Shown in pieces: positions 1 to 8,474 of a DNA stretch of 64,000 bases. The notes under the pieces are model-generated. The model was given only the letters and a program-made list of their open reading frames with translations, did not search any database and was not told the origin of the DNA. The position numbers and the translations under genes are program-made. Source of the DNA: Methanobacterium alkalithermotolerans (GTDB lineage: Archaea; Methanobacteriota; Methanobacteria; Methanobacteriales; Methanobacteriaceae); NCBI RefSeq assembly GCF_018141185.1, contig NZ_CP058560.1, positions 496,001-560,000 on the forward strand, in the 5' to 3' direction. Numbering within the stretch: the stretch's first letter is position 1; every line of letters starts with the position of its first letter.

Positions 1-1
1 C

Positions 2-403
2 GCCCTCCTGGCTGCCTTTTTCATGGGTCTGGCCCCTATATTTGGAAAAACAGGACTGCAGAATATCAGCCCCCCGGTGGCTTTAACCATACGTAGCTTC
101 ATTATCAGTGGTATAATGATGGGTTACCTGGCCTGGAGCAATGATTTTAATGTTATAAAGGACTTAAAAATAAGTAGCTGGGGATTTATTGCATTAGAAG
201 GAATATGTGCCGCCCTATTAGGCCAATTATTTTATTACCAGGCCCTAAAATCAGGGGAGGCCTCTATGGTGGTTCCCCTTATTGCTTCTTTTCCTCTTTT
301 TACCTTCATATTAGCCTCCATCTTCTTAGGGGATAAAATAACCCTGGCTAAAGTGGGGGGTCTGCTGCTTATTGTCTCGGGTGTGGTTTTAATCCGGATG
401 TAA
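2..403 (+). CDS. EamA-family small multidrug/metabolite transporter (5' end outside window)
   Basis: The reading frame is open to the left edge and the first in-window residues (ALLAAFFMGLAPIFGKTG) are already the first membrane helix, so only about ten residues are probably missing. What remains (about 133 residues) has four to five hydrophobic helices and the EamA pattern: a Gly/Pro-bearing helix 1, a YYQALK-type loop after helix 3 and a short basic C-terminus. Single-EamA proteins of about 140 residues are common in archaea and work as dimers in the cytoplasmic membrane. The substrate cannot be told. It is followed by two nested inverted repeats before the next gene, so it is probably a separate transcript. 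Confidence 0.8.
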   Translation, partial: ALLAAFFMGLAPIFGKTGLQNISPPVALTIRSFIISGIMMGYLAWSNDFNVIKDLKISSWGFIALEGICAALLGQLFYYQALKSGEASMVVPLIASFPLFTFILASIFLGDKITLAKVGGLLLIVSGVVLIRM

Positions 404-448
404 ATTCTTGAAAGAATAACTATTAACTAAACAAAATAAAATAGTTAT
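404..448. repeat. Two inverted repeats between transporter and sulfite reductase-like gene
   Basis: ATTCTT/AAGAAT (404-417, 2-nt loop) is immediately followed by ATAACTAT/ATAGTTAT (416-423 with 441-448). The site lies just after the transporter stop and just before the ribosome binding site of the next gene. It could be a terminator-like structure or an operator; no U-run follows. Confidence 0.35.
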
Positions 449-473
449 CAGCTATAATAAAGGAGTTATATTT

Positions 474-1121
474 ATGGAGGATTTTCCCGAAAAAGGAGCT
501 AAATTACAGGCGGATGGTACCTATGCCATTATACCCCACGTACCTGGAGGCTTAATTACCCCGAAAGAATTATCTCAACTATCCCAGGTAGCACTTAAAT
601 ATAAGGCCTGGCTGAAAATAACCTCCCAGCAACGTATAGCCTTAATTGGAATAAAAAAAGAGGATATTGATAAGGTTTGGGGTAATCTGGATATGAAAGT
701 AGGGGGATTAAATGGGCCATGTGTTAAGGCCGCCAGGTTCTGCCCCGGCAAAAAATATTGTAAGAAGGGAGAACGTGACACCCTAAAAATAGGGTTGGAT
801 ATAAATGAAAAGTTCTTAGGAATACCCACCCCTAATAAGGTAAAAATTGGTATATCGGGATGCATTAATTCCTGTGCAGATTCCGCCCTAAGAGATATAG
901 GACTTATTGGAAGTAGAAATGGATGGAAGATCATGGTCGGGGGAAGTGGAGGTAAAAAACCCAGAATAGGTAGTCTTTTGATTAAGGATTTAAATGACCA
1001 GGAGGCTTTATCTTTAGTCGGGCAGGTAATTGATTATTATAAATCCCAGGACACCCCCAGGAGATTAGGATTATTAATTGAAAAAGAGGGATGGTATAGT
1101 TTTATTAAAACATTCAAATGA
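474..1121 (+). CDS. Small siroheme/4Fe-4S sulfite (nitrite) reductase-like protein
   Basis: A 215-residue protein built from one ferredoxin-like half-domain (residues 15-70) followed by the siroheme/4Fe-4S domain. The four cluster-ligand cysteines are visible as CVKAARFC (around residue 82) and CINSCADS (around residue 127), the CX5C...CX3C arrangement of the sulfite/nitrite reductase family. Its length matches the low-molecular-weight Dsr-like proteins of methanogens, far below the 600-residue F420-dependent Fsr. No coenzyme F420 or NADPH domain is present, so electrons must come from a separate carrier. The ATG has GGAG 8 nt upstream. Whether it reduces sulfite, nitrite or another oxyanion is not decided by sequence. 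Confidence 0.85.
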   Translation: MEDFPEKGAKLQADGTYAIIPHVPGGLITPKELSQLSQVALKYKAWLKITSQQRIALIGIKKEDIDKVWGNLDMKVGGLNGPCVKAARFCPGKKYCKKGERDTLKIGLDINEKFLGIPTPNKVKIGISGCINSCADSALRDIGLIGSRNGWKIMVGGSGGKKPRIGSLLIKDLNDQEALSLVGQVIDYYKSQDTPRRLGLLIEKEGWYSFIKTFK

Positions 1122-1181
1122 GTTTATTTACAATTTAAACCGGATTGATTTTTATCATGTTTTAGGAAAAAGATTTCATTT

Positions 1182-2111
1182 TTAAAGATTTTTTTTTATA
1201 AAATCAACCACATATTGTTCCAGCTGCTCGATCCCAGGATATTCCAGAGGAAAATGTCCTGCATTTTCCAGAATTTTTAATTCCTTTTTAGTGTTAATTT
1301 TATCAAAAAATAGTCGGCTGATATTTACAGGGGTCCATTTATCATCCTCAGGATGTACTAACAGAACAGGGCATATATTGAATTCTTCTGGTTCAATAGC
1401 GGGCTGTGCATTTATCATGGAGCTCACCAGTCGCAGGGGAACTCTGGAGCCAGCAGAGGTATCATCATCTATTAAGATTTTCCTGACATTTTTTTCATTA
1501 ACAATGGCCTTCATATTGGCCAGAGTTTTCATGGGCAAAGTTAGATTCCCATTTAACCTGGAAATTAAAGAGATTAGGGGGGTTCCAATACGGCTGATAA
1601 TTTTGTTTCCTGCAGAAAAATCTCTCACCTCTTGCATCCGCTGATCAAGTAGGTTGGTGGCAATTAATCCTTCCACCATTTTATTTTTAGAAGCCGCATG
1701 ATAAGCTAACATACCTCCTGCACTAAGACCAAAAAGAAATACCGGCCTATTATCTTTTCTTTTTTCCTCCAGGATGATGTGATTAACCAGATCTATCCAA
1801 TCATTAAAATTAATAGATTCTTTATCTACCTGTGAATATCCATAACCCGGTAAATCAGGAGCTATAATCTCAAAACCATGCTGAAAAAGTGGTACACCTA
1901 TAAAAGAAAGTAGCCTCCCATTGCCTCCTACTCCATGAAGGAGTATGATTTTAGCAGGAGCATCCTTTTTAAGATAGTAATCCAAATGTATATGATTGCC
2001 TTTCCAATCCATAAATAGCTCTTGGGGACTGCTTTTTTTGGAAATTCGGTTGTGTTCTGGTAAATATTTTATAATTTTTTGCCAGGTATCCTGATAGGAA
2101 TAGTTTTTCAT
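1182..2111 (-). CDS. Alpha/beta hydrolase
   Basis: A 309-residue single-domain hydrolase. The oxyanion-hole motif HGVGGNGR lies at about residue 60, the nucleophile elbow GLSAGG at about 130, a late Asp (HPEDDKWTP) at about 260 and the catalytic His (NAGHFPLEYP) near residue 285, giving a complete Ser-Asp-His triad. There is no signal peptide, so it is cytoplasmic. The chosen ATG is one codon inside a possible TTG; no clear ribosome binding site is present at either. It is transcribed toward the sulfite reductase-like gene and stands alone. The substrate is unknown; lysophospholipase-like monoacylglycerol hydrolases have this look. Confidence 0.85.
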   Translation of the reverse strand: MKNYSYQDTWQKIIKYLPEHNRISKKSSPQELFMDWKGNHIHLDYYLKKDAPAKIILLHGVGGNGRLLSFIGVPLFQHGFEIIAPDLPGYGYSQVDKESINFNDWIDLVNHIILEEKRKDNRPVFLFGLSAGGMLAYHAASKNKMVEGLIATNLLDQRMQEVRDFSAGNKIISRIGTPLISLISRLNGNLTLPMKTLANMKAIVNEKNVRKILIDDDTSAGSRVPLRLVSSMINAQPAIEPEEFNICPVLLVHPEDDKWTPVNISRLFFDKINTKKELKILENAGHFPLEYPGIEQLEQYVVDFIKKNL

Positions 2112-2313
2112 CAATATCCAGATATTTTTCCAATAATATAATCTTTTCTATATTTGATCCTGCCAAGTTGGTGGGATTTAAACAGTTTATCAAGATTTTT
2201 TTTTATAATATGCTAAAGTTTTAGCTAAGAATGGATAATTAATCAATTACAGGCAATTGATTAATATTCCCCAACTCCTAAACTTGACACTCAACTATCT
2301 TTTAATTTAAATA

Positions 2314-2817
2314 TTAGCCTTCAGTCATATATTTATATAAATGGTGGGAAAATAGCACAAAATCCAGCATGGCCTGAGTATATTCCCGGGAAGAACGAAC
2401 ATCATTTTTATCCCTGTTTTTTAAGGAAGTGGCCCGGAGAAACTTATCCTCCAGTACATCCTGCAGGGTTTCTTTTAAAAAATCAATGGTCTCAGAAGGG
2501 TCGCCCTCTTCTATATCATTTTCTGCTAAGGGCACCACCGGACCCCAGTCCAATCCTGCAGCTTTAAGTCCGGTGTATGGTTTCCCCTCACTTTCCCGGT
2601 GTAAGCGCACACTGTTTTCAAAAAACCATAAATCAGCCACTTCTGCTACTTCCGGGCCGGATTCACGTACCTTCATGGTTTTATCAAATATCTGTTTTAA
2701 TTCTTTTTCTGATTTTTCACCAACAAAGGGCAGTACATAATTCACATTTCCCGTTTCCAAAGCCAGCTGACAGGCCTTAACCACCGGTCCATCCAGGGTA
2801 TCGCAATGGGGAGCCAT
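2314..2817 (-). CDS. DUF6448-like protein, second gene of the gad operon
   Basis: A 167-residue soluble protein starting MAPHCDTLDGPVVKA, the signature opening of the DUF6448 family, followed by a mostly helical body with a conserved WFFEN...HRE segment and TGLKAAGLDWGP. The His-Cys-Asp at residues 4-6 and later His residues could bind a metal, but no function is established that I know of. It starts 15 bp downstream of the glutamate decarboxylase stop and shares its direction, so the two are almost certainly co-transcribed. The ribosome binding site GAGGTGAT overlaps the gap. The assignment to the family rests on motif recall. Confidence 0.7.
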   Translation of the reverse strand: MAPHCDTLDGPVVKACQLALETGNVNYVLPFVGEKSEKELKQIFDKTMKVRESGPEVAEVADLWFFENSVRLHRESEGKPYTGLKAAGLDWGPVVPLAENDIEEGDPSETIDFLKETLQDVLEDKFLRATSLKNRDKNDVRSSREYTQAMLDFVLFSHHLYKYMTEG

Positions 2818-2832
2818 AACTTATCACCTCAT

Positions 2833-4227
2833 TTAATATAATAAACTAAGATTTTCTTTTTCTTTTTTCTCCTTCTGGTTTTCCAGAAGATGGCAGGCTT
2901 TTTTAATATCCACAAGCAGGGTTTCAACCATATCCCGGCTGAAGTTTTCTTTTATTACCATGCGCAGTACCTGCACCTTTTGAGCATTTTCTGGTAGTTT
3001 ATAGGCCGGGATTATCCACCCTTTCTCCCGGAGCTTATCTGATAAATGGTAGACTGTAAAATCAACATTTTTCAGCTGAACCGTTACCAGAGGAAAGATT
3101 ACATCCTTATTTATTACTTCAAATTTTCCTGTTTTTTCCAGTTCCCTGGCCAAATATTTAGCATTTTGGGATAAATTCTCCATTATGGACTGGTATCCTT
3201 CAAATCCCAGCCTTATGAAATTATAATACTGGGCAATAATGGTGCTACTTCCCTTGGAGAAGTTGAGAGAATAATTGGCCATGTTGCCCCCTAAATAGGT
3301 GATATTAAAGACCAGGTCATCTGGTACGTCACTTTTGTCCCTGAAAATCAGCCAGCCAATACCCGGATAGACCAGACCATATTTATGGCCTGATACATTG
3401 ATGGATCGCACCTGTTCTAGTCTAAAATCCCATTCCATATCCGGGTAGAGGAAGGGTAATATGAATCCACCACTGGCCCCATCCACATGCAGGGGAATGT
3501 CCCAGCCTTTAGTTTTTTTTATTTCCACTAATTTATCATTAATTTCTTTTATAGGGTCCATCTGTCCGGTGAAGGTGGTTCCTACCACTGCCCCCACAGC
3601 AATAGTATTTTCATCAACTTCTCGAGCTACATCCTCGGCAGTAATGGTGTATAGGTCCTCTTTTAAAGGAATGAGTTTTAGTTCCACATCAAAATACCGG
3701 GCGAATTTCTCCCATACGGTATGTACATCGGCGCCCATGACGATATTGGGTTTATCATACGTTTTTCCTTCTTTTTTCCTTTTTTCTCTCCAGCTCCATT
3801 TGTGGGCTAATAGTCCCAGCATGATAGCCTCTGAAGATCCTATGGTGGCTGTTCCCAGTGATTCACAGTCATCCGGAACATTGAATAACCGGGCAAGCAT
3901 ATTTACCACCCTTTCCTGGATTTTAAGGGTCTGGGGATATTCATCAGTATCCACATAATTTTTATCCACCGACTCCATAATGAGCTGGTCTGCCTCAGGT
4001 TCCATCCAGGTGGTGACAAAACTGGCCAGATTGAGGCGGGGATTACCATCTAAATTTAGCTCATCTTTTATAAGTAAATAGGCCGCCGGGGCAGGCATTC
4101 CCTCTGATGGTAATTCAAATTTAGGGATACTGTTTTCAAAGTAACGAGTCCCGTAAGGTGTGGTTTCCGGTGAATGCTCCTTTTGTGATTTTTTTAATTT
4201 GCTGGTATCTACCTTCTCAGATAGCAT
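2833..4227 (-). CDS. gad: Glutamate decarboxylase (bacterial GadB type)
   Basis: A 464-residue group II PLP-dependent decarboxylase that converts glutamate to GABA and CO2, consuming a proton. The PLP lysine sits in SINVSGHKYG (Lys282), the cofactor-ring Asp in HVDGASGG (Asp249), and the substrate-site block TTWMEPEAD is near residue 72. Length and motifs match bacterial GadA/B rather than the shorter (about 380-residue) archaeal tyrosine/aspartate decarboxylase MfnA that methanogens use for methanofuran and CoA precursors. No glutamate/GABA antiporter GadC is visible nearby. The start ATG has GAGGGG 6-7 nt upstream. It is most simply explained as a gene acquired from bacteria, possibly for acid tolerance or GABA formation. 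Confidence 0.92.
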   Translation of the reverse strand: MLSEKVDTSKLKKSQKEHSPETTPYGTRYFENSIPKFELPSEGMPAPAAYLLIKDELNLDGNPRLNLASFVTTWMEPEADQLIMESVDKNYVDTDEYPQTLKIQERVVNMLARLFNVPDDCESLGTATIGSSEAIMLGLLAHKWSWREKRKKEGKTYDKPNIVMGADVHTVWEKFARYFDVELKLIPLKEDLYTITAEDVAREVDENTIAVGAVVGTTFTGQMDPIKEINDKLVEIKKTKGWDIPLHVDGASGGFILPFLYPDMEWDFRLEQVRSINVSGHKYGLVYPGIGWLIFRDKSDVPDDLVFNITYLGGNMANYSLNFSKGSSTIIAQYYNFIRLGFEGYQSIMENLSQNAKYLARELEKTGKFEVINKDVIFPLVTVQLKNVDFTVYHLSDKLREKGWIIPAYKLPENAQKVQVLRMVIKENFSRDMVETLLVDIKKACHLLENQKEKKEKENLSLLY

Positions 4228-4340
4228 ATTAAACCCCTCTTTTTCTAGTGCTTTAATATATGATTAATTATTACTAAAACAATTATGGCACAATCATCTA
4301 ATCTCAGATAAAATAGTTAGAGGTTTTTTTTAGAAATAAG

Positions 4341-5084
4341 TTATTTTATTTTTTTTACACTTCGCATCCCGTGTTTTATTATCCACTCAGTTTCCTTACT
4401 AATTTTATCTTTTTGCCATTCTTTGATTATCTGGTAAGCCTTATCAGGATCTTCTTTCATGAGATCATTTAAGTTATTACCCACACTTTTTTGTACAAAT
4501 CGTTCCGGGTCCGACTTTAGTTGGGATAATATCTCTTTATAGGCATCAAATTCCTCTAATGCCACCAGTAATTTTTTAGACCAGGGTAATCTGATACGAA
4601 GGCCTTCACTGGAAAGCCTCCTTACATGGACACTACTATCTTTAGTCCATTTTTTAATTATGAACAAAGATTTTTTAGGATATTTCTTTATAAGAGGCCT
4701 TATAGCAAATTCACCGGTGAAACGTTTGGTTAATTCATAAATAAAATCCATGGAAGTGGAAAAATCTTTTGTGCCATGTTTTTCCACATATCGTCCTACC
4801 GGCCATAGCCACCAGCCTTCCCGAAACATTCCATCAGTAGTTTCTAGTTCCGGGCCCAGTATTTCATGGAAAATCTGAATATTCTCTTTATAATCCGGTT
4901 TTAAGGTTAACTCCAGGGCCTCTACAAATAGATCCTGACGTTCTAGAAATCCCTTATCATCCAATTTTTCAGTAATATAGGTAACGAATTTATCCACATC
5001 AAATAGAAAATAGCTGGCTTTAATTTTAGAGCCCAGAAGATGTGCTGCTTCCGGGTCATAATAATCTTTGAATTTTTTGGCCAT
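4341..5084 (-). CDS. DNA alkylation repair protein, AlkC/AlkD-like HEAT-repeat glycosylase
   Basis: A 247-residue all-helical protein with the family hallmark block RRLSSEGLRIRLPWSKKL at about residues 160-177, a WWLWPVGRYVE segment, and a C-terminal FVQKSVGNNLNDLMKEDPD helix pair typical of HEAT-like repeats. Such proteins remove bulky or methylated bases (3-methyladenine, 7-methylguanine) from DNA without base flipping. No C-terminal Ig-like domain of full-length AlkC is present. The gene stands alone; a clear ribosome binding site is not seen, so it may be leaderless. Confidence 0.8.
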   Translation of the reverse strand: MAKKFKDYYDPEAAHLLGSKIKASYFLFDVDKFVTYITEKLDDKGFLERQDLFVEALELTLKPDYKENIQIFHEILGPELETTDGMFREGWWLWPVGRYVEKHGTKDFSTSMDFIYELTKRFTGEFAIRPLIKKYPKKSLFIIKKWTKDSSVHVRRLSSEGLRIRLPWSKKLLVALEEFDAYKEILSQLKSDPERFVQKSVGNNLNDLMKEDPDKAYQIIKEWQKDKISKETEWIIKHGMRSVKKIK

Positions 5085-5174
5085 ATTAAAAAATAAGGAG
5101 TATAAAATATTAATATTTTTTTAAAAAATTAAGATGAATACAGAAAACAATCACGGATAAATTCAAAATTATCC

Positions 5175-5193
5175 AAAAAAAAAAGAAAAAAAA
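5175..5193 (-). terminator. Poly-U terminator after the surface-protein gene
   Basis: Runs of ten and eight A on the plus strand, split by one G, give U10-C-U8 in the minus-strand transcript about 20 nt after the stop of the surface-protein gene. U-rich tracts are the normal archaeal termination signal. Confidence 0.6.
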
Positions 5194-5213
5194 GGGGTAA
5201 ATTTATTATTGTT

Positions 5214-7097
5214 TTATCTTACCCGGCGGGTGTTTATAACCACATAATTTGGTAGTACTCCTCGTTCAGCTTTAAAAGCCACAATACGAGCAAAACTATC
5301 CACCAGTGCCTGGAAACGAATGTTACCCAGTGAGCTCCAGGCGAAATTAGGTGCCACACCATTATTTCTGATGAACTTATTCACCCTGGAGGCCATATCC
5401 ATATAACCAGACTTATACAGGTTGCGGTTAACAATTGTTGAACCTGCAGCTTTAGGTGCTGTTTTTACATCCATGGCCTTAAATTCTTGGGCTGTGGATA
5501 TTAAACTAGCTGTAGATAACTCTAAAAATACAGGCATGGTCACATAATGAGTGATACCTGCGGTATCCTCCATACGCACCCAGTTAGGTAAAACACCACG
5601 ACTGGTGATGAAATTCCTGACCCGAATAGCCGCATCCTGCACCATTAAACGGGTGAAAATACCGGTTTCAGGTGGTTCAGCGCCAATTTGCACGGTATCA
5701 CTTAGTTCTTCTGTATCTAAAGCCGCTTTTACTGTGGCTAAACCGGATTCAGTACCATTTAAAGTAGCAGTGGCCACACCACTAGTGGTGGGTTTATCCA
5801 CAATTTGACTACCCACTTCCCCTAAATCAGTCTGGAAAGTCACTAAAGTGCCATCCGGCAGGTGACCATTAGCTGGATCTAAAGAAGTAACCGTGGTACC
5901 ATCAAAGGCATGGTTGAAGTTAGCAGTTAGTATTGAGGTTTCACCCTGAGCAATACTAGTAGGATCAGCCTGGAAACTCATGTACAACCATGGGGAGTAA
6001 TTCACCGCGCCACCAATTAAAGTGGTAAAGTTTGGATTATTGGATCCCCACCAGTTATACCGGGCATCAGCAGATCCACCATGATTGTGTATGGATATAT
6101 GTGAATTATCCACAATACGATTGAAATTCGCAGTCACAGTACCCCAATTGTTGAAGATAGCACCACCAACACTTGCGGTGTTACCAGAAAAAGTACTTGT
6201 TGTTACATCCGCACTACAATAGTTATCATTATTGTAGATAGCACCACCATAATTAGTGGCACTGTTACCAGTGAAAGTGCTATCAGTTACACTTAAAGTA
6301 GCAAAATTGTAGATAGCACCACCAAAAGGTGCGGTATTGCCTGTAAATTCACTGTTAGTTACAGTTAGAGTAGCATCGTAATCGTAGCCATAGTAATTGT
6401 AGATTGCTCCACCCCAAGTAGTGGCACTGTTACCAGTGAAAGTACTATCAGTTACAGTTACGGTACCATAGGTGTAGATAGCACCGCCATAATCTGCTAA
6501 ATTATTAGTAAAGGTACTACCAGTCACGGTACTGGTACCTTCAGCATCATAGATAGCACCACCACCAAAAGTTCCAACGTTGTCTGTGAAAGTACTCTCT
6601 ATTACATTTAAAGTGGATCCATAAGCATTGAAGATAGCACCACCATACTGTGCGGTGTTGTTTATGAAAGTATTGCTATTTACAGTAACTGTACCATAAT
6701 TGTCAATACCACCACCACTAAAACCTGAAACCCCATTTTGTATGGTAAATAAACTGATACCAACTGTAGCACCACTATTAATGGTCAGGGGTTTTCCAGT
6801 GTTGGATCCATCGATGATAGTGTTTTCCTGGCTTTGGCCTACCAGATTCAAATTCTTACTTATAGTCAGATGTTCATAGTAGGTCCCATCAGCCACATTA
6901 ACCGTACCATCCACACTTACTGAAGTTATTCCTTTTCCAATGGTCAAATAAGGATTAGTTTCTGTTCCATCATTATCATCACTACCGGTAGGTGAGACGT
7001 ATTTCACACTATCCGGATCCACCGTAGCAGATACTGCACCAGCCATGGTTATAGCCAATATTAGAACTGTTAGAGTTATTATTAGTTGTTTTTTCAC
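5214..7097 (-). CDS. Secreted beta-helix adhesin-like protein with pseudomurein-binding repeats
   Basis: A 627-residue surface protein. I chose GTG at 7097 because a perfect GGAGGTGA lies 5 nt upstream; an ATG at 7118 would place that site inside the gene. Residues 1-24 are a signal peptide ending ATMAGAVSA-like. Then comes a parallel beta-helix (about 45-360) whose rungs repeat the pattern TVTxSTFTGNSATxxGGAIYN nine or more times, an Ig-like Big_1-type domain (about 385-475), and pseudomurein-binding repeats at the C-terminus (VRNFITSRGVLPNWV; VNKFIRNNGVAPNFA; IVAFKAERGVLPNYV). The C-terminal repeats hold the protein on the pseudomurein wall, so the organism has that wall. It probably mediates attachment or binds polysaccharide. 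It is a single-gene unit. Confidence 0.88.
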   Translation of the reverse strand: MKKQLIITLTVLILAITMAGAVSATVDPDSVKYVSPTGSDDNDGTETNPYLTIGKGITSVSVDGTVNVADGTYYEHLTISKNLNLVGQSQENTIIDGSNTGKPLTINSGATVGISLFTIQNGVSGFSGGGIDNYGTVTVNSNTFINNTAQYGGAIFNAYGSTLNVIESTFTDNVGTFGGGAIYDAEGTSTVTGSTFTNNLADYGGAIYTYGTVTVTDSTFTGNSATTWGGAIYNYYGYDYDATLTVTNSEFTGNTAPFGGAIYNFATLSVTDSTFTGNSATNYGGAIYNNDNYCSADVTTSTFSGNTASVGGAIFNNWGTVTANFNRIVDNSHISIHNHGGSADARYNWWGSNNPNFTTLIGGAVNYSPWLYMSFQADPTSIAQGETSILTANFNHAFDGTTVTSLDPANGHLPDGTLVTFQTDLGEVGSQIVDKPTTSGVATATLNGTESGLATVKAALDTEELSDTVQIGAEPPETGIFTRLMVQDAAIRVRNFITSRGVLPNWVRMEDTAGITHYVTMPVFLELSTASLISTAQEFKAMDVKTAPKAAGSTIVNRNLYKSGYMDMASRVNKFIRNNGVAPNFAWSSLGNIRFQALVDSFARIVAFKAERGVLPNYVVINTRRVR

Positions 7098-7709
7098 GTT
7101 TTTCACCTCCTTGTACAATCAATCATTAAAATAATAGAAGATAACTGAAAATAAATTATTATTTTTGTAAATAAAAAGGACGGCTAATTAAAGCTAAATA
7201 ATCTCCTTGGTACAGCACTAAAAAGGCTGAAACTGAATTTTCTGGAAAAAAGGGATTACTGGTCCCCTTATCTGATAATCAAACATTACAATATTAGTAA
7301 TAAAAGTAAATAAACCTGCCTATTTGTTTGTGATATCATAAAAAACTAATATAACTAATGTTAACAAAAATATGAACCATTAATTTTTGTATAAATTTAA
7401 AGAAATATTCTAATTATTCCCCTTACTTACATCCACATCCTTAAATTGAGATTTTACTCTAATTTCAAAATTATAAGGTAAATCTGACCATTACTTGAGG
7501 TTTATTTTGAATTGAGTGGATATATTCTGTGGCACTTTTTATACCTAGCCCTATGAATCCTTATCGAATTTTTTATTTTAATCCATACTCCCTTTCATCC
7601 ACAGCGTCTACTGAGCCATGTTAATTTATCCAGAAAAATCTCTTATGATAGGAAAAGGTTGAAGGTGAAAAATGGTAAAAAACTAGCTGCTTTCGTTTTA
7701 ACCAGAACA
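7098..7709. other. Gene-free AT-rich stretch
   Basis: The only recognisable content is the PLD remnant at 7421-7610 and the promoter side of the surface-protein gene near 7120-7180. The rest shows no open frame, RNA gene or strong repeat. Confidence 0.5.
7421..7610 (-). pseudogene. Decayed 3' end of a phospholipase D-like paralogue
   Basis: Read on the minus strand, this non-coding stretch aligns with the last 60 or so codons of the intact PLD gene at 10574-12673. One frame gives GLGIKSATEYIHSIQNKP (intact copy: GLWQKRAKENIRSISKKKP) and, after a frame shift, LPYNFEIRVKSQFKDVD (intact: LPYSFELTAQSQLKDMG). Weaker nucleotide similarity continues to about 7610 around the CTGTGGA..GAA of the intact gene. 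No open frame survives, and no catalytic HKD motif is left. This is a remnant of a second copy 3 kb from the intact one and on the same strand. Confidence 0.7.
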
Positions 7710-7757
7710 TTTATATAGTCCCCCGAACTATAGAACATATTACTGACTCATAAGTCA
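7710..7757 (+). promoter_or_regulatory. Promoter and candidate TetR operator
   Basis: TATA box TTTATATA at 7710-7717; expected transcription start about 25 nt on, near 7742. The perfect inverted repeat TGACT-CATA-AGTCA (7744-7757) sits exactly there and lies 44 bp before the TetR start codon. A repressor bound there would block initiation, so autoregulation is likely. A direct repeat GAAC-TATA-GAAC (7725-7735) lies between the two. Confidence 0.5.
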
Positions 7758-7800
7758 CATATATGATTTAAAGTTCATAAAGGAGTTAGGTGAAAAAAAG

Positions 7801-8457
7801 ATGTCAATGACAGAATGGAAAAAAAGAGAAAGGCAAGAGCGCCAAAATGATATAATCAATGCTGCCCGGAAAATATTAGCCAATAAAGACTTTAGTGAAG
7901 TATCCATGGATGAAATAGCCCGGGAAATTGGCCTGGGTAAAAGTACACTTTATCTCTATTTTAAAAACAAGGAGTCATTGTACTTTGCCATAGTCCTGCG
8001 TGGTATTCGCATCTGGGTAGAAATGGTTAAAGAAGAAATGAAAAAAGGTAAAAGAGGTGTTGAAAAGTTTTCATTATATTTAAATGCCAATCAAAAGTTT
8101 TCAAAGGAATATCCCGACTATTTCCGGCTTTTGTATTCCCCCACCTCCATAAAAAAACAATTTGATAAAAATAAAATGAACAGCAGTACCGAGTTTCAGG
8201 AAGTACGGTCACTATTTAAAGATCTAATGAATAGGGGAATAGAAGCCCTAAAGCAAGGTATAGATGAGGGGCAAATTAGAGCCGAAGTGGATCCGGTGGA
8301 AACCATTATTTTGATTTCCGTAATCTACAATGGAATGGCGAATATGGGGGATTGGAGTAAGGAAATTTTAGAAAATAGAGGTATAGATGAACAGAAGTTC
8401 AGTGCAGATGTGGCTGAAATATTTTCTCAACATCTTATTAAAATAGAAAAAAAGTAA
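7801..8457 (+). CDS. TetR/AcrR-family transcriptional regulator
   Basis: A 218-residue repressor with an N-terminal TetR helix-turn-helix (residues 15-60): IINAARKILANKDFSEVSMDEIAREIGLGKSTLYLYF fits the family profile closely, with GLGKSTLYLYFKNKE as the recognition helix region. The C-terminal 150 residues form the helical ligand domain, which gives no clue to the ligand. It is the first gene of a probable operon with a flavoprotein (17 bp on) and a DUF169 protein. A palindrome at the predicted transcription start suggests it controls its own operon. Confidence 0.9.
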   Translation: MSMTEWKKRERQERQNDIINAARKILANKDFSEVSMDEIAREIGLGKSTLYLYFKNKESLYFAIVLRGIRIWVEMVKEEMKKGKRGVEKFSLYLNANQKFSKEYPDYFRLLYSPTSIKKQFDKNKMNSSTEFQEVRSLFKDLMNRGIEALKQGIDEGQIRAEVDPVETIILISVIYNGMANMGDWSKEILENRGIDEQKFSADVAEIFSQHLIKIEKK

Positions 8458-8474
8458 TTAGGAGAGGATTAATA

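Noticed and set aside
5500..6950. CRISPR-like tandem repeats
   Set aside because: The repeats are coding rungs of a beta-helix with in-frame periodicity and no unique equal-length spacers.
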